Part shown: one piece after another, positions 52,350-64,000 of the stretch
Position numbering within the stretch: position 1 is the stretch's first letter
How the letters are laid out: the number at the start of each line of letters is the position of its first letter
Origin: Paenibacillus doosanensis
GTDB lineage: Bacteria > Bacillota > Bacilli > Paenibacillales > NBRC-103111
Reading direction: 5' to 3'
DNA length: 64,000 bases
Assembly: GCF_025060755.1 (NCBI RefSeq)
Contig: NZ_JANYUY010000002.1
Span: forward strand, 186,001-250,000
The notes under the pieces: generated by a model
Database searches by the model: none
Told to the model about the DNA's origin: nothing
What the model saw: only the letters and a program-made list of their open reading frames with translations
Program-made: the position numbers and the translations under genes

Positions 52350-52745
52350 GTCAGTGCCTCTTGTCTTTATGGAGACGAGGGGAGTAGCGATATCCCTATT
52401 AAACTTACTTTGACGCCCACTCGACGATGACAACCTTAGCGGTAGATTTCGATGCCGTGCTCCCTCCGCTTCGCTCCAGTCCGCGCGGGACTGAACCCCT
52501 TAGCGGGGATCTTCTCCCCTCAAGGTCTCCATAAAGTAAAAAGCACCGACCTCGGAAGGTCGATGCTTTTTGTACTTTTATGGAAACGAGGGGAGTATCG
52601 ATATCCCTATTAAACTTACTTTGACGCCCACTCGACGATGACAACCTTAGCGGTAGATTTCGATGCCGTGCTCCCTCCACTTCGCTCCAGTCCGCGCGGA
52701 CTGAACCCCTTAGCGGGGATCTTCTCCCCTCAAGGTCTCCATAAA
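52333..52745 (-). repeat. ssrA scars 8 and 9, a tandem repeat of about 210 bases
   Basis: Two nearly identical units start at 52371 and 52582; the real ssrA 3' end at 52790 is the next repeat in phase. Each unit has GGAGACGAGGGGAGT(A), the shared block encoding on the minus strand a conserved tail STAKVVIVEWASK-stop, CCAGTCCGCGCGG, CCCCTTAGCGGGG, CCCCTCAAGGTCTCC and a terminator hairpin. Confidence 0.92.
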
Positions 52746-52747
52746 GT

Positions 52748-52783
52748 AAAAAGCACCGACCTCGGAAGGTCGATGCTTTTTGT
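52748..52783 (-). terminator. ssrA terminator
   Basis: On the minus strand AAAAAGCATCGACC-TTCCGA-GGTCGGTGCTTTTT, starting 8 bases after the mature 3' end. Confidence 0.85.
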
Positions 52784-52789
52784 ACTTTA

Positions 52790-53151
52790 TGGAGACGAGG
52801 GGAGTCGAACCCCTGTCCGAAGATAACGCCACATAGGCTTCTACGGGTGTAGCCACGGTTTTGATGTCACCCGAGCAACGCCCCGTAACCGGCTTTGCGT
52901 TGGGTCAGCCTGATTGTCTTCTTCCGTTCGACCCCAGGCGGAGACCGAACGGCGTATCCCACTAAAGTTGAGCCCCTATCCTAGCACATGGGCGATGCTA
53001 AGCAGGAGCACGCTCACAGGTTATTAAGCTGCGAAAGCGTAGTTTTGTTGTTGTTTGCCATTTAATAGGCTTTAGCGTTGATGAAGTGGACGCGTCCCCA
53101 CTACCCGCTACCCATGCTCGAACTATCCCCGTCGAATCCAAGAACGTCCCC
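52790..53151 (-). ncRNA. ssrA: tmRNA (transfer-messenger RNA)
   Basis: A 362-base gene. The acceptor stem pairs GGGGACG at the 5' end (53151) with CGTCTCC at the 3' end, and the T-arm reads GGGGTTCGACTCCCC. CCA is not encoded. The tag frame starts at GGC (53059) and encodes GKQQQNYAFAA followed by TAATAA, giving the usual AA degron end. It rescues stalled ribosomes together with SmpB, encoded just upstream on the same strand. Its 3' end is the integration target of the neighbouring island. Confidence 0.95.
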
Positions 53152-53296
53152 GCATAGGTGGGCTTTCTGCCAGGAAAGCCGCAATAGATAAAACATGCAT
53201 CCACTTGTGATGCTTACTTAGTATAACATATTTTCGGGCAAAATGAAGCATATCTTGCTGGAAGCCGATCCAGCCGGTTCCCGCCAGCGCGGATCG

Positions 53297-53779
53297 TTAC
53301 CGCGCCACCTTCTGCTTCTCGCGCAGAGCGCGTTGAATGTCGCGCTGAGCGTCGCGTTTGGCCGCAGACTCGCGCTTGTCGTACTGCTTCTTGCCACGGC
53401 CGAGGCCGATCAATAGCTTCGCGTAGCCGTTGCGCACATAGATTTTGAGCGGCACCAGCGTGTAGCCCTCCTGCTTGGCTTGGCCCAGCAGCTTGCGAAT
53501 CTCCGCTTTCTTCAGCAGCAGCTTGCGGGTCCGCGTCGGATCGGTCGGGTTATGGCGGTTGCCCTGCTCGAACGGACTGATGTGAACGTTATGGATGAAA
53601 GCCTCGCCGTTGCGGATCGTCGCGAAAGCATCCCCGATATTGGCTCGTCCAAGGCGCAGAGATTTGATCTCCGTGCCGGTCAGCACCATGCCGCATTCGT
53701 ACGTATCTTCAATAAAGTAATCATGGGAAGCTTTCTTGTTCTGCGCAAGAAGCTTGCCGTCAGCTTTCTTCGTAGCCAT
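53297..53779 (-). CDS. smpB: SsrA-binding protein SmpB
   Basis: 160 residues, normal length. [54 protein letters not shown] and the basic C-terminal tail [23 protein letters not shown] are diagnostic. It binds tmRNA and positions it in the empty ribosomal A site. It lies between rnr and ssrA, the common order in Firmicutes. Confidence 0.97.
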   Translation of the reverse strand: MATKKADGKLLAQNKKASHDYFIEDTYECGMVLTGTEIKSLRLGRANIGDAFATIRNGEAFIHNVHISPFEQGNRHNPTDPTRTRKLLLKKAEIRKLLGQAKQEGYTLVPLKIYVRNGYAKLLIGLGRGKKQYDKRESAAKRDAQRDIQRALREKQKVAR

Positions 53780-53810
53780 GGAACCTCACTTCTCCTTCCC
53801 CACAGCGCTT

Positions 53811-53853
53811 CAAAAAAAGGGATTGGAGTTCATTTTACCAAACTCCAATCCCC
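53811..53853 (-). terminator. Intrinsic terminator between rnr and smpB
   Basis: On the minus strand GGGATTGGAGTTTGG-TAAAATG-AACTCCAATCCC is followed by TTTTTTTG. smpB probably relies on read-through or its own promoter. Confidence 0.88.
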
Positions 53854-53870
53854 GGAAGCAAGCGAAAAAG

Positions 53871-56384
53871 CTACTTTTTCGCCAGCTTTTTCTTGCGCTT
53901 GCGCGGCCCGGGGCGCCCGCCTTCGCCAGCAGGCCCCTTGCCTGCGCCCTGCGACTCCAGCGCGCGCGCCTTGGCGGCCTCGACGCCGGTGCCGCGCGAG
54001 AGCGAGCCCGCCGCCGCAGCTCCGGCGCTGGCGCTGCCCTTGCGCGCGCGGGCGCTCTTGCTGCCGCCGGAGGCGCCGGACTTGCCGCGCTTGCCGCTGC
54101 GTGCGGCTTCCGCTGCGCCGCGCTCGCGATCGCCGCCGCGGCCCTTCGCTCCGCGGCCGGCTCCGACAGCTTCGCCGCGGCGTCCGCCGCGCTGCTTGTC
54201 GCGCCGCACGTTCTTCAGCGCATCGACGAGGCTGACCTTCTGCTTACGCGGCTTCATATCCACCATCTCGAAGTCGATGGTATGCTCATCCATGTTGACG
54301 CGGGCGACGCGCACCTTCACTTCATCGCCGAGGCGATAAATCTTGGAGGTGCGCTCGCCGATCAGCGCATGCTGCGCCTCATGGTAATGATAATAGTCGT
54401 CATGCATGTCGCTGAGACGAATCAGGCCTTCGACCGTATTGTCCAGCTCGACGAAAATCCCGAAGCTCGTCACGCTGCTGATCAGCCCTTCGAACTCTTC
54501 GCCGACTTTATCCAGCATAAATTCGGCTTTCTTCAGCGCTTCGGTCTCCCGCTCGGCATCGACCGCCACGCGCTCGCGCTCGGAGGATTGCTTCGCGATA
54601 TCTTCCATGCGCCCGGCCAAATACTCATGCCGTTTGTCGGACAACGTTCCGCTCTCCAGCACCTCGCGAATGACGCGGTGAATGATCAGGTCAGGATACC
54701 GCCGAATCGGCGAGGTGAAGTGCGAATAGAACTCGGCAGCCAACCCGAAGTGGCCCAGACTTTGCGCATCGTAACGCGCCTGCTTCATGGAGCGGAGCAT
54801 GACGGTGCTGATAACCGTCTCCTCCTTCGTTCCCTTGATCTCCTCCAGCAGTGTCTGCAGTGCGCGAGGATGGACCGTATTGCCTTTGCCGCGGACGACA
54901 TAACCGAAATTCGTGATGAATTCCATGAAATGCATCAGCTTCTCGGCATCCGGATCTTCGTGAATCCGATACAAGAACGGTACCTTCATCCAGTAGAAAT
55001 GCTCCGCCACCGTCTCATTGGCCGCAAGCATAAATTCTTCGATGATCTGCTCGGCGATCGTCCGGTCCCTTTTCACAATATCCGTCGGTTTGCCGTTCTG
55101 GTCGACCAGTATCTTCGATTCCTGGAAGTCGAAGTCGATGGCTCCGCGATTCATCCGGCGCTGCCGCAGCTTCATGGCCAGCTCTTCCATCAGGCGGAAA
55201 TCGTCCATCAGGTATGCATAACGCTCAACCAGCGCCTCATCGGCTTCCCCGGTCAGCAGCTTGCGGACATTGGTATAAGTCATACGTTCGCTTGTTTTAA
55301 TCACGCTCGTAAAAATATCGTGACGAACGACGTTCAAGCTAGCGTCGAACTCCATCTCACAGGACATCGTCAGCCGATCCACCTGCGGATTAAGCGAGCA
55401 AATCCCGTTAGATAGCCGGTGCGGCAGCATCGGAATGACACGGTCTACCAAATACACGCTGCAGCCGCGGTTATATGCCTCTCTGTCGAGCGGAGAGCCT
55501 TCCCGGACATAGTAGCTTACGTCGGCGATATGAACGCCCAGAACGTAGTTTCCGTTCGGCAGACGCTCTACGTTAACGGCATCATCGAGGTCCTTGGCGT
55601 CTTCACCGTCGATCGTGACGATTCGCTTCTGCCTCAGATCGCGCCTTCCGGTCAAATCGCTCTCCGAAATCGTCTCGGGAACCGACTGAGCCTCTTCCAT
55701 CACTTCATCGGGAAATGCCTCCGGCAGCATATGCTTGCGGATGATGGAGATTATATCGACTCCGGGATCGTTCTTATGACCCAGAATCTCGATGACTTCC
55801 CCTTCGGCGGCCGCCCTTCCTTCCGGATAGGACACAATGCGTACGACCACCTTATGGCCGTCCATCGCTCCGTTAAAGGCATGCTTGGGGATGAAAATAT
55901 CTCGAATAACCCGCTTGTCATCCGGTACCACGAAGGCGTATCCCCCGTCGTTTGCCTGGAATAATCCTACCATTTGCGTGTTGGCGCGGGAAACGACACG
56001 TACAACTTCACCCTCAAGCTTCCCTCCATGGGCGCTTTTGGACGTAATCCGCACTAAAATAATATCCCCGTTCATCGCACCCGCCATATCGTTGGCATGT
56101 ATGTACACATCCGGGTGGTCACGGTCATCAGGAATGAGAAAGCCGAAGCCTTTGGCATGGGCCTGCAGCTTGCCTCTAAGCAAATTCATTCGTTCCGGCA
56201 CGCCGTAGCGTTCGGTTCTGGTCCGTAGAATAAGCCCTTCGTTCTCCAATTCGTTAAGCAGCTTCAAAAACTCTTTGAAATCATGTGCGCTCTCGATTTG
56301 AAAATGCCTCTCAAGCTCCTGATATGTCATCGGTTTATAAGCCGTTTCTTTCATAAAATCCAATACTTGTTCTTTTGTGATCAA
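53871..56384 (-). CDS. rnr: Ribonuclease R
   Basis: 837 residues. N-terminal winged helix and cold-shock domains (to about 240), RNB catalytic domain with the metal-binding aspartates in [17 protein letters not shown] (near 262-275), and an S1 domain (about 635-715). The tail from about 720 is extraordinarily rich in Gly, Arg, Ala, Ser and Lys and low in complexity. It degrades structured RNA 3' to 5' and works with tmRNA/SmpB on faulty mRNA, matching its position. The start is TTG with AAGGAAGGTGA upstream. Confidence 0.96.
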   Translation of the reverse strand: MITKEQVLDFMKETAYKPMTYQELERHFQIESAHDFKEFLKLLNELENEGLILRTRTERYGVPERMNLLRGKLQAHAKGFGFLIPDDRDHPDVYIHANDMAGAMNGDIILVRITSKSAHGGKLEGEVVRVVSRANTQMVGLFQANDGGYAFVVPDDKRVIRDIFIPKHAFNGAMDGHKVVVRIVSYPEGRAAAEGEVIEILGHKNDPGVDIISIIRKHMLPEAFPDEVMEEAQSVPETISESDLTGRRDLRQKRIVTIDGEDAKDLDDAVNVERLPNGNYVLGVHIADVSYYVREGSPLDREAYNRGCSVYLVDRVIPMLPHRLSNGICSLNPQVDRLTMSCEMEFDASLNVVRHDIFTSVIKTSERMTYTNVRKLLTGEADEALVERYAYLMDDFRLMEELAMKLRQRRMNRGAIDFDFQESKILVDQNGKPTDIVKRDRTIAEQIIEEFMLAANETVAEHFYWMKVPFLYRIHEDPDAEKLMHFMEFITNFGYVVRGKGNTVHPRALQTLLEEIKGTKEETVISTVMLRSMKQARYDAQSLGHFGLAAEFYSHFTSPIRRYPDLIIHRVIREVLESGTLSDKRHEYLAGRMEDIAKQSSERERVAVDAERETEALKKAEFMLDKVGEEFEGLISSVTSFGIFVELDNTVEGLIRLSDMHDDYYHYHEAQHALIGERTSKIYRLGDEVKVRVARVNMDEHTIDFEMVDMKPRKQKVSLVDALKNVRRDKQRGGRRGEAVGAGRGAKGRGGDRERGAAEAARSGKRGKSGASGGSKSARARKGSASAGAAAAGSLSRGTGVEAAKARALESQGAGKGPAGEGGRPGPRKRKKKLAKK

Positions 56385-56652
56385 TATGTCACCTTCCTTC
56401 TTCTTTCATTAGTCTTACCCATTTTACCGTTATGATAACATCGCAGCCCTTTCCAAACGATCTTTAACCCACAATTTCGATGATCTTGGTATGGAAAGAA
56501 CCGATTTGACGCTTCTTCCTTAGCTTACGCAGCTTCTCCGCACAAGGCTTGGGCGTTTGGGAGTAAGCCTTTTAATATATATGAAAAGCTTAGCTTGCAG
56601 TTCACTACAGCTGCCGGATCATCGAGTCGAGCGGCATATCGCTCGAATACAG

Positions 56653-56687
56653 AAAAAAAGCAGCGGGAGCATCTTCTCCCTGCTGCT
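56653..56687 (-). terminator. Intrinsic terminator after secG
   Basis: On the minus strand AGCAGCAGGGAGA-AGA-TGCTCCCGCTGCT is followed by TTTTTTTCTG. The rest of 56385-56652 shows no gene. Confidence 0.88.
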
Positions 56688-56699
56688 TCGGTTTTATAG

Positions 56700-56939
56700 T
56701 TACCCTAATTTAACGAAGTAAGCAACGATGAGCGACATAGCGAAGAATACGACTGCCAACCCGATCGTCAAACGCGATAAAAACAGCTCCAAGCCGCGCG
56801 CCTTTTGCTTTCCAAAAAGATGCTCCGCACCTCCAGAGATGGCACCGGACAACCCTGAGCTCTTTCCTGGCTGAAGCAATACAACCGCGATCAGGCCAAG
56901 AGAGGCAATGACCAGTACGATTTTTAATGCAAGTTCCAT
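56700..56939 (-). CDS. secG: Preprotein translocase subunit SecG
   Basis: 79 residues, normal for SecG. Two membrane segments (about 3-24 and 55-75) flank the conserved [29 protein letters not shown] loop. The ATG at 56939 is preceded by GGAGGTGG; the longer frame upstream is not coding. It belongs to SecYEG in the membrane. Confidence 0.96.
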   Translation of the reverse strand: MELALKIVLVIASLGLIAVVLLQPGKSSGLSGAISGGAEHLFGKQKARGLELFLSRLTIGLAVVFFAMSLIVAYFVKLG

Positions 56940-57148
56940 ATTTCCACCTCCTGCGAGCGTTCTTTCGTGGATAATTAAAGGCAACGGTACAGCCATCAAT
57001 ATGACCTAAAATAGACAGCATTTGTATTATATCACAAACTTGTCCTACTGGCAAATAACTTCCTCTCGTTTTGAAGCCGCCGGTTTCCGGGACAACTTCA
57101 TAAACGAGGCTGCCACGATTGCCTAGCGCAAGGCCTCCTCTAACAAAA

Positions 57149-57862
57149 CTATGGATAGTACGGCCCCTCTTGCTGCTGCCGGTTCGGTCTTGGCCGCGGC
57201 TTTTTCCGTTCGAGAAAAGCGACGATGGCGTTTTTGGCGCACCACAGCGCGAACAGGCTGAACCACAATGCCCAGCCGATAGCCGGTATCGGCGTTACCC
57301 GGCTTAAGTTGGCCGCGTCGCCGGCCGAAGCCGGATTATCCAGCGCATAGACGATGAGCGAGATCGGCCCGAGCACCGACTCCTCCAGCGTCAGAAACGC
57401 CAGCAGCAGGTAATAGAAGTCATGCAGCCAGCGCGGCGCAAGGGCAAGCATAATAATATTGAGCGCGATAAAGCCGATCAGCCACATGACGCCGAACTCG
57501 TTGCGGACAAGCAGGATGAGGGCCAGAATGGCAATGACGGTCATGATCTGAAGACCAAGCCGCTGCTTGCCTCCGGCGCGCAGCTTGAACAGCAGCACGG
57601 CGAACAAGGACGCCGTCATATAGCCGGCCAGCGATACCGGAATGGAGCTCCAATTGCTCGCAATTTGCGAGTACGTCACACCGCTGTGATTGGCGTACAG
57701 CTCGATGTACATGACCTTACCCGACAGAGCGAGCGTCACGACGGCATGCCCGAATTCGTGAATCATCGTATCCAGATTGCGAAAAAAAGAAGAAAAGGGG
57801 ATCAACCGCGTGAGAAAGGCTGACCCTATCAAAAATAATACAGTCTTTAACCCGTTACCCAT
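57149..57862 (-). CDS. M50-type membrane metalloprotease-like protein
   Basis: 237 residues from the ATG at 57862 (GGGGGGAT upstream). Zinc motif HEFGH at about 35-39 in a membrane helix and six or more hydrophobic segments (VSLAGYMTASLFAVLLF, LGLQIMTVIAILALILLV, LIGFIALNIIMLALA). It resembles the 'M50 family metallopeptidase' (YwmF-like) proteins that lack a PDZ domain. The substrate is unknown; a regulatory intramembrane protease role is only a family-based guess. It lies between eno and secG in the same direction. Confidence 0.75.
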   Translation of the reverse strand: MGNGLKTVLFLIGSAFLTRLIPFSSFFRNLDTMIHEFGHAVVTLALSGKVMYIELYANHSGVTYSQIASNWSSIPVSLAGYMTASLFAVLLFKLRAGGKQRLGLQIMTVIAILALILLVRNEFGVMWLIGFIALNIIMLALAPRWLHDFYYLLLAFLTLEESVLGPISLIVYALDNPASAGDAANLSRVTPIPAIGWALWFSLFALWCAKNAIVAFLERKKPRPRPNRQQQEGPYYP

Positions 57863-58102
57863 TCGGCTGAGATCCCCCCGGTGTTGTATGAATAACGAGG
57901 AAACCCATTGAAGACTGTGCTTTCGTCTGCGGATGCGCATCTGCCTACGGCGGCTGTTGAAACCGGGTTATCTGTTAACTTACCTTACGGTTACAACCCG
58001 CTTTCAAAGGCCGCACGTGAACTCTCCGGCAGATGCATCATCCTCCGCCTGCAATGTCTTATAGGGGAGTACGCTATTCATACAACATTTCTATAAAGCA
58101 AG

Positions 58103-58130
58103 CAAAAGGCGGATTTAACAACCCGCCTCC
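58103..58130 (-). terminator. Intrinsic terminator of the glycolytic operon
   Basis: On the minus strand AGGCGG-GTTGTTAAAT-CCGCCT is followed by TTTGCTTGCTTTA, about 35 bases after the eno stop. Between here and 57863 nothing gene-like is seen. Confidence 0.85.
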
Positions 58131-58160
58131 GCCTTTATGATGCATAAGATACTATTTATC

Positions 58161-61024
<2,864 letters not shown>

Positions 61025-61025
61025 G

Positions 61026-61784
<759 letters not shown>

Positions 61785-61891
61785 TCACTCCTTTATTAAT
61801 GTGAATGTATGTGCCGAAACAGCATCGTCTCTGCCGGCGTCCCGGGCAGCTGCGCCTCAGAGAACGCCAGAGAGATTAAAGAATGCCGATC

Positions 61892-63073
61892 TTATTTATC
61901 GTTAAGAGCCACAACGCCCGGCAAAGCTTTGCCTTCCATGAACTCCAGGGAAGCGCCGCCGCCTGTAGAGATGTGATCCATTTTGTCGCCGAGGTGGAAT
62001 TTCTCTACCGCTGCAGCCGAGTCGCCGCCGCCGATTACGGTGTAGCCGGATGCGTTAGCGCAAGCTTCGGCAACGGCGCGGGTGCCGTGGGAGAACGGTT
62101 CGATTTCGAATACGCCCATCGGTCCGTTCCATACGATCAGTTTGGATTCGGCGATCGTTTTCGCGTATTTCTCGCGCGATTTCGGTCCGATGTCGATGCC
62201 TTCCCAGTCGGCAGGAATTTCGTTAACCGCTACGATGCGGGTATTGGCCGTCGGGCTGAAATCGTCCGTTACGACGATATCTTCAGGAAGCAGGAAGTTG
62301 ACGCCTTTTTCTTTCGCTTTGTTGATGAAGCTAAGAGCCAATTCCAATTTCTCGTTGTCAACGAGCGATTTGCCGATTTCCATGCCTTGCGCCTTCAGGA
62401 ACGTGTAGGACAAGCCGCCGCCGATGATGATGTTGTCTGCGATGTTCAGCAGGTTGTTGATCACGTCGATTTTGTCTTTTACCTTCGCGCCGCCTACGAT
62501 CGCCGTGAACGGACGCTCCGGATTGTTGAGCGCTTTGCCCAGCACGTCCAGCTCCTTCTCCATCAACAGGCCGGATACGGCCGGCAAATGATGCGCGATG
62601 CCTTCCGTCGAAGCGTGAGCGCGGTGAGCGGCGCCGAACGCATCGTTTACGTACAAATCAGCCAATTCGGCAAAAGCTTTGGCCAGCTCAGCGTCGTTCT
62701 TCTCTTCTCCCGCATAGAAACGCACGTTTTCCAGCAGCAGTACGTCGCCTTCGTTCAAAGCGTTCACTTGCGCTTTCACCGCTTCGCCGATCGCTTCGTC
62801 GGCTTTCGCTACCGGTTTGCCGAGCAGCTCGGACAAACGCGCAGCAGCCGGAGTCAAGCGCAGCTCTTCGACGACTTGTCCCTTCGGACGGCCCAGATGG
62901 CTCGCCAGAATGACTTTGGCGCCTCTTTCCGTTAAGTACTGAATCGTCGGAACCGTTTCGCGAATCCGCGTATCGTCTGTGATTTGCCCGTTTTCCAACG
63001 GAACGTTGAAATCTACCCGTACGAATACTCTTTTGCCTTTTACTTCTACGTCACGAACGCTTTTTTTATTCAT
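61892..63073 (-). CDS. pgk: Phosphoglycerate kinase
   Basis: 393 residues from the ATG at 63073 (GGGGAGA upstream). [25 protein letters not shown] and the C-terminal nucleotide site [12 protein letters not shown] and [19 protein letters not shown] are conserved. It makes ATP from 1,3-bisphosphoglycerate. The upstream frame extension has no ribosome site and overlaps a structured intergenic region. Confidence 0.97.
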   Translation of the reverse strand: MNKKSVRDVEVKGKRVFVRVDFNVPLENGQITDDTRIRETVPTIQYLTERGAKVILASHLGRPKGQVVEELRLTPAAARLSELLGKPVAKADEAIGEAVKAQVNALNEGDVLLLENVRFYAGEEKNDAELAKAFAELADLYVNDAFGAAHRAHASTEGIAHHLPAVSGLLMEKELDVLGKALNNPERPFTAIVGGAKVKDKIDVINNLLNIADNIIIGGGLSYTFLKAQGMEIGKSLVDNEKLELALSFINKAKEKGVNFLLPEDIVVTDDFSPTANTRIVAVNEIPADWEGIDIGPKSREKYAKTIAESKLIVWNGPMGVFEIEPFSHGTRAVAEACANASGYTVIGGGDSAAAVEKFHLGDKMDHISTGGGASLEFMEGKALPGVVALNDK

Positions 63074-63204
63074 GGTTCTCCCCGCGCCTCCTCTTTGGTT
63101 AAAAAGCCGTGCTATATAGTCTTGCTTGCCTCGTACACCCGCACATAAAAAATGTGGTGATGTCTGATCATCGTTTCGCAACAACTTCGCGGGTGAAAAG
63201 CAAG

Positions 63205-63316
63205 AAGGGATGTACCGTAGAGCGTCAGTGAGGTTCCTTTGAGATTGTATTCATACCGGTATGAAATCTAATTCCCAAGAAGACAGACTCAAGCAGAACC
63301 CGAAAGTACATCCCTT
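63205..63316. promoter_or_regulatory. Long inverted-repeat structure between gapA and pgk
   Basis: AAGGGATGTAC (63205-63215) and GTACATCCCTT (63306-63316) close a region of about 110 bases that contains the perfect palindrome TTCATACCGGTATGAA (63250-63265) and further pairs (GAGATT...AATCT). It is the main content of the 304-base gap. It could be a partial terminator, an RNA-processing site or an operator. Confidence 0.45.
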
Positions 63317-63377
63317 TTGCATCAAGCGAAAAGCCATTTATGAAACTTTGTCAGTGCATAACCACAATTGTTCTAAC

Positions 63378-64000
<623 letters not shown>

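Noticed and set aside
52405-52680. 91-codon frame ending in the tail STAKVVIVEWASK
   Set aside because: It reads through two ssrA scars and a terminator. Only the short tail appears to be real ancestral coding sequence; the rest is scar DNA.
46188-52745. Spaced repeats considered as a CRISPR array
   Set aside because: Repeat units are 100-300 bases, match the tmRNA 3' region, and spacing is irregular. They are integration scars.

Overview
The window looks like chromosome from a spore-forming Firmicute, most probably Paenibacillus. Supporting evidence: core genes of roughly 55% GC, AGGAGG-type ribosome binding sites with frequent TTG/GTG starts, S-layer/SLH proteins, many CUT1-type lipoprotein sugar-binding proteins, a gapA-pgk-tpiA-gpmI-eno glycolytic operon, and secG-rnr-smpB-ssrA in conserved order. 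The genus is inferred from these features and was not tested by a search.

Region 1 (1-7.6 kb): the 3' end of an S-layer-like gene, then a three-gene operon (aldehyde dehydrogenase, metallo-beta-lactamase-fold lactonase, iron alcohol dehydrogenase). Its gene content matches the Agrobacterium blcABC (attKLM) gamma-butyrolactone/GHB pathway. A canonical sigma-54 promoter lies in front of it and a PAS-PAS-AAA+-Fis sigma-54 activator gene just upstream. A palindrome that may be the enhancer is separated from the promoter by a MITE-like repeat. msrA follows. Region 2 (7.7-19.9 kb): a polar amino acid ABC transporter, a Fur-box-controlled siderophore uptake pair (lipoprotein plus double FecCD permease), a YdjG/YdjI-like zinc-ribbon/SPFH pair, an MFS transporter, and a MATE pump whose leader contains a candidate transcription attenuator. 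Region 3 (19.9-35 kb): an orphan sugar-binding lipoprotein, a second copy of the MITE-like repeat, small genes, an AT-rich 841-residue protein with a diadenylate cyclase-type domain and TPR-like repeats, and a complete ugp-like operon with a glycerophosphodiesterase and a DeoR-family regulator that lacks its DNA-binding domain. It ends with a sugar-binding lipoprotein divergent from an AraC regulator.

Region 4 (35.1-52.8 kb) is an accessory island next to ssrA (tmRNA). At least nine degraded copies of the ssrA 3' region, all in the same orientation as the real gene, punctuate it. They mark repeated integration and loss of elements at this site. Between the scars lie a DUF3800 protein, a ParB-like protein, a fusion of a complete sigma-70-type sigma factor to the same ParB domain, an AbrB-Doc toxin-antitoxin pair, a HigA with its HigB destroyed by three stop codons, a candidate ADP-ribosyltransferase-fold toxin with a small partner, IS3 and IS630 elements, and several pseudogenes.

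Region 5 (52.8-64 kb) is core genome on the minus strand: ssrA, smpB, rnr, secG, an M50-type membrane protease, eno, gpmI, tpiA, pgk and the start-truncated gapA. No intact integrase, CRISPR array, rRNA or tRNA was seen.
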